Source of the DNA: Verrucomicrobiota bacterium
GTDB taxonomy: Bacteria; Verrucomicrobiota; Verrucomicrobiia; Opitutales; Opitutaceae
DNA: 64,000 nt
Assembly (NCBI GenBank): GCA_023416735.1
Contig: JAEZGX010000037.1
Location: 1-64,000, forward strand
Direction: 5' to 3'
Under the pieces are notes generated by a model. That model had not been told where the DNA came from, did not search any database, and saw only the letters and a program-made list of their open reading frames with translations. Positions 34,573 through 43,980 of the stretch are shown here, piece after piece (the stretch's first letter is position 1; each line of letters begins with the position of its first letter). Made by a program: the position numbers and the translations under genes.

Positions 34573-37500
34573 CGCGTCTCCCGCCTCAACCGCGCGCGCG
34601 CCAAAGCCTCCTCCAACTCCTCGGGCCGGATCGGTTTCGTCAGATAATCGTCCATCCCCGCCTGAATGCAGCGTTCGCGATCGCCGATCATCGCGTTCGC
34701 CGTCACCGCGATAATCCACGGGCGGGCGCCGCCTTTTTCCTCCGCCAGCTTTTGCGCGGCCTCGAGGCCGTCCATCTCCGGCATCTGCACATCCATCAAA
34801 ACCACGTCGTAACGACGCCGGCTCACCGCTTCCAGCACCTCGCGCCCATTCGCGGCAACATCCGCCTTGTATCCAAGTTTCGACAACATCAGCAGCGCCA
34901 CTTTCTGGTTCACGCGATTATCCTCCGCCAGCAACACCCGCTCGGTCTTCGCCACCGCACTCCCCCCGGCCGACGCAAGCGCGACGCTTTCATTGCGTGA
35001 TTCCGTCGCCTCACCTTCCTCCCCGCGCGTTTCCTTCACCTCTCCCTTCCCGCCCGCCAACCGCGTCAACACCTCCAAAATCTGCGAGGGCTTCGCCGGT
35101 TTGCTCAGCGCCGCCGCAAACAACTCCCGCTCGCCCAGCGTTTCTCGCTGCCCCACCGACGACAACAACACCAACGGCAACCGCCTCGCATCTCGCCGCG
35201 CGCGAATCGCCCTCGCCAGCATCACGCCATCCATCTCCGGCATCTGCATGTCGACGATCGCCACATCGAATTCCACTCCTTCATCCAGCCACCGCAACGC
35301 CTCCGCTCCCGACGGCGCCGCGCGCACCACCATTTCCCAGCCCCCGGCCATCGTCGTCAAAATCCTCCGGCTCGTCGCATTGTCGTCCACCACCAGCAGC
35401 CGTTTGCCGCCGACCTGCGAACGCCCTCTCGCCACATACGGCCGCGGCCGGCTCGCCTCCACCCCGACCACCGCCGAAAACCGAAACGTCGATCCTTTCC
35501 CCGCCTCGCTCTCCACCCACATCTCTCCGCCCATCATCTCCGCCAGTCGCTTGCTGATCGCCAGTCCCAATCCCGTCCCGCCGAACTTCCGCGTCGTCGA
35601 CGCATCCACTTGCGAGAACGACCGAAACAGCCGCGGCAGCCCCTCGGACGGAATGCCGATACCTGTATCCGTCACCGCGAAGGTCAGCCGCGTCCGCCCG
35701 GACTCTACCGGCTCCGCTTTCACGCTCACCACCACTTCGCCTTCCGCCGTGAACTTCACCGCGTTACCCAACAGGTTTACCAGGATCTGCCGCAGCCGCG
35801 TCGCGTCGCCGCGCAACATCCCCGGCACGCCGTCTGCAATCTCGTAAAGCAAATCGATCTGCTTCTCCGCTGCGCGCGGCGCCAGCAGGTCGAGCGCACT
35901 TTCCACGCAGCCGCGCAGCTCGAATGGCTCCTCCTCCAGCTGCAGGTGACCCGACTCGATCTTCGAGAAATCGAGGATGTCGTTGATGATCGTCAGCAGC
36001 GCCTCGCCGCTCAACCGGATCGTCTCCGCGTATTCGCGTTGCTGTGACGTCAGCGCCGTATCCAGCAACAGATTCGTCATCCCAATCACGCCGTTCATCG
36101 GCGTGCGAATCTCGTGGCTCATCGTCGCGAGAAACTCGCTCTTCGCCTTGTTCGCCCGTTCCGCCGCATCTCGCGCCTCGCGCAACTCATCCGCCTGCCG
36201 TTTCCGCTCGGTGATATCCACCACGGTCGCGACCTCCTGCTCGATCTTCCCGTCCGGCCCCCGATAAACCCGCGCCGTCAACACCACCCACACGTCGTTG
36301 CCGTCCGGCCGACGATACCGTTTCTCCAGCGTGAACTCATCCCCGCCCCCGGCCTTGATCCGTTGATACTCGGCCTCCTGTCGCGCCGCATCTTCCGGAT
36401 AACTGACTTTATGAAAATCCTCGTAGGTCACATTCGGCCCCGGCGTGAGTCCGCTGATCCGAAACATCCCGTCGTTGAACCAATACGCGCGCCCCTCCGA
36501 ATCGTCCGTCCACGTCACGCCAATCGGCATCGCGTTCAGAATGAAACGCAGCTGAGCCTCCCGCTTCGTCAGCTCCTGTTGCGCCGCCCGCCGCGCCGTC
36601 ACATCCAGTTGCAACCCCATGTAGCCGATCAGCTGCCCGTGCGAATCCGTCAAGCGTTGCAGGTCCAGCTCCACCCAACGCTTCTCCCCCGCTTTCGTGT
36701 AGTTGAGAATCTCACACCGAAATGCATTCCCGGTCTCCACCGTGCTCTCCAGCTCGGCAAACACCGTTTCGTCCGTCTCCGCACCGCTCAGCACTTCGTT
36801 CACCCGCCGCCCGCGCATCTCGCTCAACGTGTATCCAAACAAGCGCGTGAACGCCTCGTTCACCCACTCCACCCGCCACTCCCGATCCATCAACACCACG
36901 CCGCTCGCCGTCTTGCTCGCCACCAACGCCAGCTTGCGCGACTCCACCTCCGTCCGCTGCAGCGTGCTCGTCACCCGCTCCGTCTCGCTCCACGCGCGGC
37001 TGCGTGAACGCAACAGCGTCCCCGTAAACGCCGCCGCCAATCCGCTCAGCCCGAGCCCGCAGCCCAACACCACCCAGGCAAGGCCGCGCTCGCCTCGCTG
37101 GTCGAATAAAACGTTCGTCGCAATCTCCAGCGTCCAGACTTGCCCGTGCACCGGCACCAGCACCGTCTGCGCGAAGGTCGGCGATCTTTTGCCCGCGTTC
37201 GGCGTCGATGCGAACAGCAGCGACTCTGCCGCTTTTGCTTCCCCTTCGAACGCCTGCAGATCCAGCTGCTCGTCCGACACGCCGCGCATGATCTGGTCGA
37301 TTCGCAGCGACGCATACACCCACCCTTCCAGCGTGGCGAGCCGCTCCTCCTCCGTCGCCGGCACCACTTCGTCACGGTAGAACGGCAGCAACAACAGGCA
37401 TCCGGGCACGCGTCCTCCGCCTTCGATCAACTGTATCCGTTTCGTCAGCACAGCCGCCCCCGAACGCATCGACCGCTCCGCCGCCTCCCGTCTGGTCGTG

Positions 37501-37985
37501 CCCGAACCAATGTCCTTCCCCACCGCACCGGCATTTCTCACGAGCGGCTCCATCGCCGTCACCAGATACGCGTTCGCTCCCGTCCCTCCCCGCTGCACCG
37601 TCACCTCCGGCCCTATTTCGCTGCGCAATTTTTCCTCCCATTCCGTCAACGACTCCCGCGCAACCCTCCGCGCGATTCCCAACCCCACCACCCCGTCGTC
37701 GAGAAAGGGCTTCATCGAATCCACAAACCGCGCCCACCGATCCCGTCCCAGCTCCGGCTCATCCCACACCAACGCGCGCGCCGCCACCAGCGCCTCCTCC
37801 GTGGCATCGAATCGACTGTTCACCGCTTCCAGCACGCGGTCCGACGATCGCTCAAACCTCGCCGCCTCCTGTTCCTGAAGCAGTCGTTCCGTATTCCGCC
37901 ACGCCGCAAAGGTCAGCAACGCGCCCAACAAAAACACCGCCGCGGGTGTCGCCAGGTGCAGTCGAAGTCTTCGCGACGTCATCAT
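34569..37985 (-). CDS. Hybrid histidine kinase: CHASE-PAS-PAS-HisKA-HATPase-REC-REC
   Basis: 1138 aa inner-membrane sensor. TM1 is about 12-30 (AVFLLGALLTFAAW). A CHASE sensor domain, about 75-290, faces the periplasm (FVDSMKPFLDDGVVGLGIARRV). TM2 is about 300-320. Two PAS/PAC domains lie at ~345-590 (DREWRVEWVNEAFTRLFGYT). The phospho-accepting His (about 623) is in ATMSHEIRTPMNGVIGM. HATPase at ~730-860 carries GNAVKFT, DTGIGIP and GGTGLGLAIS. REC1 (LLVVDDNATSRRIL; Asp in VDMQMPEMDG, ~915) and REC2 (VLLAEDNRVNQ; MDVQMPEMDG, ~1065) are both intact. No Hpt domain or DNA-binding output is fused, so an external partner is needed. Confidence 0.93.
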   Translation of the reverse strand: MMTSRRLRLHLATPAAVFLLGALLTFAAWRNTERLLQEQEAARFERSSDRVLEAVNSRFDATEEALVAARALVWDEPELGRDRWARFVDSMKPFLDDGVVGLGIARRVARESLTEWEEKLRSEIGPEVTVQRGGTGANAYLVTAMEPLVRNAGAVGKDIGSGTTRREAAERSMRSGAAVLTKRIQLIEGGGRVPGCLLLLPFYRDEVVPATEEERLATLEGWVYASLRIDQIMRGVSDEQLDLQAFEGEAKAAESLLFASTPNAGKRSPTFAQTVLVPVHGQVWTLEIATNVLFDQRGERGLAWVVLGCGLGLSGLAAAFTGTLLRSRSRAWSETERVTSTLQRTEVESRKLALVASKTASGVVLMDREWRVEWVNEAFTRLFGYTLSEMRGRRVNEVLSGAETDETVFAELESTVETGNAFRCEILNYTKAGEKRWVELDLQRLTDSHGQLIGYMGLQLDVTARRAAQQELTKREAQLRFILNAMPIGVTWTDDSEGRAYWFNDGMFRISGLTPGPNVTYEDFHKVSYPEDAARQEAEYQRIKAGGGDEFTLEKRYRRPDGNDVWVVLTARVYRGPDGKIEQEVATVVDITERKRQADELREARDAAERANKAKSEFLATMSHEIRTPMNGVIGMTNLLLDTALTSQQREYAETIRLSGEALLTIINDILDFSKIESGHLQLEEEPFELRGCVESALDLLAPRAAEKQIDLLYEIADGVPGMLRGDATRLRQILVNLLGNAVKFTAEGEVVVSVKAEPVESGRTRLTFAVTDTGIGIPSEGLPRLFRSFSQVDASTTRKFGGTGLGLAISKRLAEMMGGEMWVESEAGKGSTFRFSAVVGVEASRPRPYVARGRSQVGGKRLLVVDDNATSRRILTTMAGGWEMVVRAAPSGAEALRWLDEGVEFDVAIVDMQMPEMDGVMLARAIRARRDARRLPLVLLSSVGQRETLGERELFAAALSKPAKPSQILEVLTRLAGGKGEVKETRGEEGEATESRNESVALASAGGSAVAKTERVLLAEDNRVNQKVALLMLSKLGYKADVAANGREVLEAVSRRRYDVVLMDVQMPEMDGLEAAQKLAEEKGGARPWIIAVTANAMIGDRERCIQAGMDDYLTKPIRPEELEEALARARLRRETR

Positions 37986-38033
37986 CTGCGACTCACACGA
38001 TGATCAACCGCCCGCGCCCCGCCAGCCGCAAGC

Positions 38034-39209
38034 TCACGCCAAACCGCTTTTGCTTAACAGCCATTCCGCCGCGCTTCCTTCCGACCGTTCGTTCAACAAC
38101 TCCCGCAACCGCCGCGCCTGCCGCGCCGTCCGCTCCCGCCGCGCCGCATCTCCCAGCGCCGCGCGCAGCTCCTTCGCCAGCGTCTCCGGCGTCGCCGCGC
38201 CTTGCACGAACTCGGGATACATCTCCTCGCCGAGCAGCAGATTCGCGATTCCGATGAACTTCACCTTCACGACCATTCGGCCGATCGCATACGTCAACGG
38301 ATCCGTCCGATACGTGACCGCCCCCGGAATCCCCGCGAGCGCACAGTGCATCGACATCGTCCCGCTCGTCGTCAGCACCGCCGCCGCCTTCACCGGCTCC
38401 GTCGCCTGCCCCACTTTCACGAGTTTGACCCGCCGCCCGCTCGCTTCGCCACCGACGCGACGCGACAATTCCGCCTCCACCGCCCGCCGAATTTCTTCGC
38501 TCGGATAAAGCACCACCGCGTCACGGCCTTCTCCGGCCCGTTCAAACGCTTCCACTAACACCGGAAAAATCCGCGCCACCGGTCCTCGCCGGCTCCCCGG
38601 CAGCAACAACACCGGCCCGCTCGGATCGTAACTCACCGGCGCCGCATACTCCGCCGTCACGAAGGGATGTCCCACAAAGGTCACCGGCAGCTTCGTATCC
38701 GCATACACGCTACGCTCGAAGGGAAAAATCGACGCCAGCCCGTCCAAATGCTCCGCCATCTTGAACCGCCGCCCCGCCCGCGACGCCCACACTTGCGGAC
38801 TAATATAATACAGCGTCTTCACCGTCCCGCCCGCCTTCGCCGAGATCCCGCGCGCAAACAACTGCTCCGCAATCCGCAGGTTCAATCCCGACGAATCCAC
38901 AAAACAAACCGCTCGCGGCCGATGCTCGCCGATCCACCGCACGATCTCCGCGATGAGTTTTCGGTAATACGAAATCTTCGCCACCACTGCGAACCCCATC
39001 GCCGACGACGCCGTGAGGTCCTTCAACAACTCCGCGCCCGCTGCCGCCAGCCGCGGTCCGCCCAGCGCCGCCACCACCGTCCCCGGCCGGCGGGCGATCA
39101 CGTCCCGCACCATCCGCGCCGCATGCTCATCCCCCGAATGCTCCGCCGCAATCACGAGCAAATCGACGCCACCCTTCGTCGGTAACGGAAGTCGTATCGA
39201 GTCGCTCAT
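38034..39209 (-). CDS. lpxB: Lipid-A-disaccharide synthase
   Basis: 391 aa from ATG 39209. GT19 enzyme that joins UDP-diacylglucosamine and lipid X to make the lipid A disaccharide at the inner membrane. Motifs include AAEHSGDEHAARMVRDV, SSAMGFAVVAKISYYRKL, CFVDSSGLNLRIA, YYISPQVWASRAGR and FVGHPFV, followed by LLLPGSRRGPVARIFPVL and TTSGTMSMHCALAGIPGAV. All match LpxB. The gene follows a Gfo/Idh/MocA gene on the same strand, with a palindromic repeat filling the 76-bp gap. It shows that the host makes LPS-type lipid A. Confidence 0.93.
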   Translation of the reverse strand: MSDSIRLPLPTKGGVDLLVIAAEHSGDEHAARMVRDVIARRPGTVVAALGGPRLAAAGAELLKDLTASSAMGFAVVAKISYYRKLIAEIVRWIGEHRPRAVCFVDSSGLNLRIAEQLFARGISAKAGGTVKTLYYISPQVWASRAGRRFKMAEHLDGLASIFPFERSVYADTKLPVTFVGHPFVTAEYAAPVSYDPSGPVLLLPGSRRGPVARIFPVLVEAFERAGEGRDAVVLYPSEEIRRAVEAELSRRVGGEASGRRVKLVKVGQATEPVKAAAVLTTSGTMSMHCALAGIPGAVTYRTDPLTYAIGRMVVKVKFIGIANLLLGEEMYPEFVQGAATPETLAKELRAALGDAARRERTARQARRLRELLNERSEGSAAEWLLSKSGLA

Positions 39210-39215
39210 AACGGA

Positions 39216-39286
39216 AACCACAGAGGCACAGAGAACAGAGAGAAGACAATCCGGGTTTTCTCTGTGTCCTCAGCGCCTCTGTGGTT
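39216..39286. repeat. CCACAGAGG palindromic repeat (copy 1)
   Basis: The outer arms AACCACAGAGGC (39216-39227) and GCCTCTGTGGTT (39275-39286) are perfect inverse copies. The inner part has CACAGAGAACAGAGAG and TTCTCTGTGT. It fills the gap between lpxB and the upstream dehydrogenase, and its last base is in that gene's stop codon. Confidence 0.75.
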
Positions 39287-40290
39287 CACCCCTTCTTCGC
39301 CTGCTTGATCTGCTCCGTCACCGTAATCGCCACCTCCAGCGCACTCTTCCCCAGCGCCGCTCCCACCTTCGGCTGCTGCAGCGCCGCCACGCTCTCGACG
39401 AAACTCTTCAACTCGATCGCCAGCGGCTCGCCTTTCTCGATCGGAATATCCTGCACCGGCACCGAACTCACATCGCCGGCCTTCGCCAAACCGACCTTCA
39501 GCTTCAACCCATACGCGATCAAATCGCTCTTCTTCACCAGATGTCCTTTCTGGTTCATGAAATCGAGCGACAGATACGCGTTGTCCTGAAACACCCGGAT
39601 CTCCCGGTTCTTCTTCAAGCTCATCCGGCTCGCGCTCAGATTCGCCACGCACCCGTTCTCGAACTCGATGCGGGCATTCGCGATGTCCTCCGTCTTCGAC
39701 AGCACGCTGATCCCCACGCTGTCGATCTTCCGGATCGGCGATTTCACCAGCGCCAGCACGACACCGATGTCGTGTATCATCAAATCCAGCACAACTCCCA
39801 CTTCCGTCCCGCGCGTCTGATACGGCGCCAGCCGCTCCGCCGTGATGTAACCCGGCCGGTTGATGTGCTTCTCCAGAAAGCTCATCACCGGATTGAAATG
39901 CTCGATGTGCCCCACCTGCACCAGCCGGTTCGCCTTCTGCGCCGCCGTGAGCACGCGTTCCGCTTCCTCCAGTGTCGCGCACAACGGTTTCTCGATCAAC
40001 AAATGACACCCCTGCTCGAGCAACGGCACCGCCACCTCCGCGTGCCGGTCCGTCGGCACCACGATCGACACCGCGTCGCACGCCGCGCCCAACTCCGCCA
40101 GCGTCGCAAACCGCCGACACCCGAACTTCTCACAAATCTCCTTCGCCCGCGCGTCGCTGGTTTCGAAGATCCCCACGAACTCCACTTCCGGCATCGCCGC
40201 ATAAATCCGCGCATGATGCTGCCCCAGCGATCCCACGCCCGCGACACCACACCGAATGCGACCTTTGTTTGGAGTTTTGAAATCGAACAC
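39286..40290 (-). CDS. Gfo/Idh/MocA-family dehydrogenase (possible UDP-GlcNAc 3-dehydrogenase)
   Basis: About 334 aa if GTG 40290 is used; the open frame also begins with TTG at 40338, inside a repeat, which seems less likely. NAD-binding motif: GVAGVGSLGQHHARIYAAM; family motif LLIEKPLCATLEEA; and VGHIEHFNP with the catalytic His region. The position beside lpxB and upstream of nothing else in lipid A synthesis resembles gnnA (UDP-GlcNAc 3-dehydrogenase, which gives the 3-amino sugar of lipid A in some bacteria). No gnnB transaminase follows, so this is inferred and weak. Any Gfo-type sugar oxidation is possible. Confidence 0.75.
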   Translation of the reverse strand: MFDFKTPNKGRIRCGVAGVGSLGQHHARIYAAMPEVEFVGIFETSDARAKEICEKFGCRRFATLAELGAACDAVSIVVPTDRHAEVAVPLLEQGCHLLIEKPLCATLEEAERVLTAAQKANRLVQVGHIEHFNPVMSFLEKHINRPGYITAERLAPYQTRGTEVGVVLDLMIHDIGVVLALVKSPIRKIDSVGISVLSKTEDIANARIEFENGCVANLSASRMSLKKNREIRVFQDNAYLSLDFMNQKGHLVKKSDLIAYGLKLKVGLAKAGDVSSVPVQDIPIEKGEPLAIELKSFVESVAALQQPKVGAALGKSALEVAITVTEQIKQAKKG

Positions 40291-40318
40291 GCCCGAGATT
40301 GCCACTCCGCCCGCGCCC

Positions 40319-40364
40319 GTTCTCAACCCAAAACCCAAAACTCAAAACCCGGAACCCTAAACTC
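40319..40364. repeat. CCCAAAA tract repeat (copy 2)
   Basis: Matches 30983-31014 at 31 of 32 positions, then continues with CGGAACCCTAAACTCC. The TAG stop of the LolD gene lies within it. Confidence 0.75.
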
Positions 40365-41061
40365 CGGCTTCGCCGGCGAACCGCCCGTCGTGCAAAAACA
40401 ACGCCCGACCCGCCTTCTTCGCGTGCGCCGCATTATGCGTCACCAGCACCAGCGCCGTATTCGTTTCCGCACACAACCCGAGCAGCAAATCGATCACCGC
40501 ATCGCCCGTGTGCTCATCCAAATTCCCCGTCGGCTCGTCCGCCAAAATCAAGCGCGGCGCATTCATCAACGCCCGCGCCACCGCCACCCGCTGACGCTCG
40601 CCGCCCGACAACTGTGACGGCAAATGCGTCGCTCGCCCCGCCAGTCCCACGCGCGCCAACAACTCTTTCGCCCGCTCTTTTTCCGCCTTTCCCGGCGCCC
40701 GCATGATTCGCGACGCCATCAGCACGTTCTGCAACGCATCCAATTCCGGAATCAGATAAAACGACTGAAACACGATCCCCAAAAACGTCGCGCGCCGCCC
40801 GCCCGTCGCCGCCGCACCTTCCCACGCCAGCGTCCCCGCATCCGGCGCATCCAACGCCGCCAACAAGTTCAGCAGCGTCGATTTTCCCGACCCCGACTCG
40901 CCGCGGATCGACACACTCTCGCCTGCCACGACCTCGAGATCCACTCCGCGCAACACCTCGATCATCCCTTCGCCGCTGCGAAAGCTCTTCTTCAATCCTC
41001 GCGCGCTCAGCACCGATTGCCCGCGACCGCGCCCCACAACGCTTTTCGATGAATCACTCAC
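40357..41061 (-). CDS. lolD: Lipoprotein-release ABC transporter ATP-binding subunit
   Basis: 234-aa cytoplasmic ATPase that drives release of lipoproteins from the inner membrane with LolC/E. Walker A GESGSGKST, signature LSGGERQRVAVARALM, Walker B LILADEPTGNLDE and the switch VLVTHNAAHA are intact. It overlaps the LolC/E-like gene by 8 bp on the same strand, the typical lolCD pairing, which separates it from other MacB-type ATPases. The final residues (GEAGV) run into a dispersed repeat. Confidence 0.88.
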   Translation of the reverse strand: MSDSSKSVVGRGRGQSVLSARGLKKSFRSGEGMIEVLRGVDLEVVAGESVSIRGESGSGKSTLLNLLAALDAPDAGTLAWEGAAATGGRRATFLGIVFQSFYLIPELDALQNVLMASRIMRAPGKAEKERAKELLARVGLAGRATHLPSQLSGGERQRVAVARALMNAPRLILADEPTGNLDEHTGDAVIDLLLGLCAETNTALVLVTHNAAHAKKAGRALFLHDGRFAGEAGV

Positions 41062-42289
41062 TGCGCAACGCCTCCACCGGTTTCAACCGTGCCGCCCGCC
41101 ACGCCGGCAGCAATCCCGCCAGCGTCGAAATCACCACCGCGCACACCACGATCATCATCACGTCATTCGTCGAGGTATGCGCCGGCAAATTGCTGAATTG
41201 ATAGAACCGCGTCAGCACCTCCTGGCTGCTCGTCAGCTCCGTGAACACGCGCACGAAATCGTTCCGGAAATGCAGCGCGCCAAATCCCAGAGCCAAGCCA
41301 AACGCCGTGCCCACGATCCCGATAAACAGTCCCTGAAAACAAAAACACGCCGCCACGTGCCGCGACTTCCCGCCGAGTGCCCCCAACAATCCGATCTCCC
41401 GCGTTTTCCGCACCACCGAAATTAGCAGCGAACTCGTCACCGAAAACGCCGACACCACGATGATGAAGGTCAGCAGGAAAAAGATCATGTTCTTCTCCAG
41501 CGCCAGGATGAACAGGAAGTCCTGATTCGCATCCATCCACGAGCGCGCCGTCATGTAGGCGCCGGGCGGCAGCGCCGCATTGATCCGCGCCGCGCCCACA
41601 TCCGGATCGAGCCCGGGCGCGAGCTTCACGTTGATCCCGTGGATCCCGTCCCGCAGCCCATACAGATCCTGCATGGTCCGCAGCGTCACGATCACCATCG
41701 AGCTGTCGAGTTGCTGATGCCCGACTTCGAAAATCCCCACGACCTTCAACTCCCGCGGCAGAAAAACCTCATCCCGTTTCAACCGCTCCAACAACAACGG
41801 CGAATACACCTCCACCGTATCGCCCATCCGCGCCCCAATCGTAATCGCCAGATTCGCGCTTAAAATAATCGAGTCGTCATCCAACGCGTCCAACGACCCG
41901 AGCCGCACATAACGTTCGATCGGCACCACGTCTCGCACGCGTTCGAGATCGAGCCCGCGAATCGCCGGATACGCCGGACGCCCTTCGCACTCGAGCATCA
42001 CCACGCCATCCGCAAACGGCGCCGCCGCCACCACGCCTTCGACTTTCTCGATCCGCTCCAACACCGCATTGGCATTGTTCACATACCCATCCGCGCGCAC
42101 CTGCACGTCGCCTTCCGTCTCCACGATCATCCGGCGAATCTCGTGACCAAATCCGCCCATCACGCTCGTCGAGATGATCAACAACGCCACGCCCAACGCC
42201 ACGCCCAGCATCGAGATTGCCGTAAAAAACGGAAACCGCCGCCCCGTCGGGAAAAGCTGCTTCAGAGCGAGGTAGAGATACCAAGGCAT
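41054..42289 (-). CDS. lolE: Lipoprotein-release permease, LolC/LolE family
   Basis: 411 aa with four membrane helices and a large periplasmic domain between the first and second, the LolC/E topology. N-terminal helix: FTAISMLGVALGVALLIISTSVMGGF; C-terminal helices: MIFFLLTFIIVVSAFSVTSSLLISVV with TREIGLLGALGGKSRHVAACF, and MMIVVCAVVISTLAGLLPAWRAARLKPVEALRSE. Only one permease gene is seen, so the complex may be a homodimer (LolF-like), or a second gene lies elsewhere. Confidence 0.88.
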   Translation of the reverse strand: MPWYLYLALKQLFPTGRRFPFFTAISMLGVALGVALLIISTSVMGGFGHEIRRMIVETEGDVQVRADGYVNNANAVLERIEKVEGVVAAAPFADGVVMLECEGRPAYPAIRGLDLERVRDVVPIERYVRLGSLDALDDDSIILSANLAITIGARMGDTVEVYSPLLLERLKRDEVFLPRELKVVGIFEVGHQQLDSSMVIVTLRTMQDLYGLRDGIHGINVKLAPGLDPDVGAARINAALPPGAYMTARSWMDANQDFLFILALEKNMIFFLLTFIIVVSAFSVTSSLLISVVRKTREIGLLGALGGKSRHVAACFCFQGLFIGIVGTAFGLALGFGALHFRNDFVRVFTELTSSQEVLTRFYQFSNLPAHTSTNDVMMIVVCAVVISTLAGLLPAWRAARLKPVEALRSE

Positions 42290-42294
42290 GAGAG

Positions 42295-42366
42295 GCGATA
42301 AGCCGTAAGCTCTAAGCTGTAAGCTGCAAGCGGATCGGCGGAAGCTTAAAGCTTACAGCTTATCGC
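42295..42366. repeat. TAAGCT hairpin repeat
   Basis: The arms GCGATAAGCCGTAAGCT (42295-42311) and AGCTTACAGCTTATCGC (42350-42366) are inverse copies with one mismatch. TAAGCT is repeated several times in between. It fills the gap between lolE and lysS on the minus strand. Confidence 0.7.
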
Positions 42367-42371
42367 TTATA

Positions 42372-42397
42372 GCCCGCCGGCGCTTCACGCGCCGGGC
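42372..42397 (-). terminator. Hairpin overlapping the lysS stop codon
   Basis: CCGGCG (42377-42382) pairs with CGCCGG (42390-42395) around a loop that holds the lysS TGA. No T tract follows. It may act as an RNA end together with the TAAGCT repeat just downstream. Confidence 0.35.
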
Positions 42398-43869
42398 CTC
42401 AACTGCGGAAACAAAATCACATCCCGGATGCTCTCCGCTCCCGTGAGCAAGATGCACAACCGATCGATCCCCACGCCCATGCCACCCGCTGGCGGCATGC
42501 CATGCTCGAGCGCGAGCAGGAAATCCTGATCGATGTTCTGCTTCTCCTCGCCCGCCTGCTTCTCGAACATCTCCCGCTGCACATCCGGATCGTTCTGCTC
42601 CGAATACGCCGGCGCGATTTCCATCCCGCCAATCGTCAGCTCGAACACATCCAGCACGCTCGGATCTTCCTTGTTCAACTTCGCCAGCGGACACAGCTCC
42701 TTCGGCAAATGCGTGATGAAGGTCGGCTGAATCAGCGTCGGCTCGATCTTCTTCGAGAAAATCTCGTTCGTGACTTCGAACTCTTCCCAGCCGGGATGAA
42801 TCGACAGCCCCATCGACTCCGCCTTCGCGATCTTCTCGGCCTTCGAACGCGAAAACCATTCCGCATCCCCCGTCGCTTCGACGATCAGATCCTTGTAACG
42901 CACTTCGCGCCACTCGCCGCCGAAATCGATATCCTGCCCGCTCGCCGCGTGCTTGATCTTCAACGATCCGTCCGCCGGCTTGATCACGTCGCGCACGAGC
43001 GTCGTCAGCATGTCACGGATCAACGTCATCATCCCGCGATAATCGCTATACGCCTCGTAAACCTCCAGCATCGTGAACTCCGGATTGTGCCGGCGCGACA
43101 CGCCTTCATTCCGGAAAATCCGCCCGATCTCGAACACGCGATCGAACCCGCCCACCAGCATCCGCTTCAATCTTAGCTCGGTCGCGATACGCAAAAAGAA
43201 GTCCACGTCCAACGCATTGTGATGCGTCACAAAGGGCCGCGCCGCCGCGCCGCCCGCCGTGCCTTCGAGCACCGGTGTTTCCACTTCGATGAACTTCCGG
43301 TCCTCGAGAAAACGCCGGATGTGCGACACCACTCGCGAACGCAACATCAGCCGCGCCCGCGACTCCTGATTCACGATCACATCCAAATACCGCTGGCGAT
43401 ACACCTGCTCCGGATCGCTCAGTCCGTGAAACTTCTCCGGCAGCGGTCGCAGCGCCTTGGATACGAGCGTAAACGCGTCCACGCGCACCGTGACTTCGCC
43501 CGTCTTCGTTTTGAAGAGCGTGCCGTTCACGCCGATGATGTCGCCCAAATCCAGCTGCTTCTTGAAAACCGTGTAGCGCTCCTCGCCCAGCACGTCTTTG
43601 CGGAAATACAGCTGAATCTGCCCTTGCTGATCCTGGACCTTCACGAACGAGCTGCCGCCCTGCACGCGAAAGGTCACCAGTCGCCCCGCGACCGATACAT
43701 TCACCGCGTAATCCTGCCCGTCGACATACAGCGCTTTCGCGTCGGCCGAGAAATGCGTCGGCGCGAACTCCGCGCGAAACGGATCAAACCCCGCCGCCCG
43801 CATATCCGCGAGCTTCTGGCGCCGCACAGCATGCTGGTCGTGCGTGATGTCTTGAGGGATGTCGCTCAT
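42385..43869 (-). CDS. lysS: Lysyl-tRNA synthetase, class II
   Basis: 494 aa from ATG 43869. Charges tRNA-Lys in the cytosol. The N-terminal OB domain (about 50-150: VAGRLVTFRVQGGSSFVKVQDQQG) is followed by the class II core: RSRVVSHIRRFLEDRKFIEVETPVL (motif 1), FEIGRIFRNEGVSRRHNPEFTMLEVYEAYSDY (motif 2 loop), and GMGVGIDRLCILLTG with SIRDVILFPQLRP (motif 3). It is complete and of usual length. The upstream gene, aguA, ends 111 bp before the start, with a repeat in between. Confidence 0.96.
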   Translation of the reverse strand: MSDIPQDITHDQHAVRRQKLADMRAAGFDPFRAEFAPTHFSADAKALYVDGQDYAVNVSVAGRLVTFRVQGGSSFVKVQDQQGQIQLYFRKDVLGEERYTVFKKQLDLGDIIGVNGTLFKTKTGEVTVRVDAFTLVSKALRPLPEKFHGLSDPEQVYRQRYLDVIVNQESRARLMLRSRVVSHIRRFLEDRKFIEVETPVLEGTAGGAAARPFVTHHNALDVDFFLRIATELRLKRMLVGGFDRVFEIGRIFRNEGVSRRHNPEFTMLEVYEAYSDYRGMMTLIRDMLTTLVRDVIKPADGSLKIKHAASGQDIDFGGEWREVRYKDLIVEATGDAEWFSRSKAEKIAKAESMGLSIHPGWEEFEVTNEIFSKKIEPTLIQPTFITHLPKELCPLAKLNKEDPSVLDVFELTIGGMEIAPAYSEQNDPDVQREMFEKQAGEEKQNIDQDFLLALEHGMPPAGGMGVGIDRLCILLTGAESIRDVILFPQLRPGA

Positions 43870-43937
43870 GGAACCGCGCAGGCTGAAGCCCCCCCGCCCC
43901 CTGCGCAAACGGATTTTCACCCACTCACGGCCGTTCT

Positions 43938-43977
43938 CCAAATAATCGAAAATCCAAAATCGAAATTCGAAAATCTG
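43938..43977. repeat. AATCCAAAATCGAAA low-complexity repeat
   Basis: Short A-rich units (ATCGAAAATCC, AAAATCGAAATTCGAAAATC) with GATTTTCG-type inverse content, in an otherwise GC-rich context between lysS and the alpha-glucuronidase gene. Confidence 0.55.
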
Positions 43978-43980
43978 CCC

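Noticed and set aside
39013..40617. 534-aa plus-strand open frame
   Set aside because: Opposite lpxB and the dehydrogenase; His/Arg-rich, crosses the palindromic repeat and has no domain.
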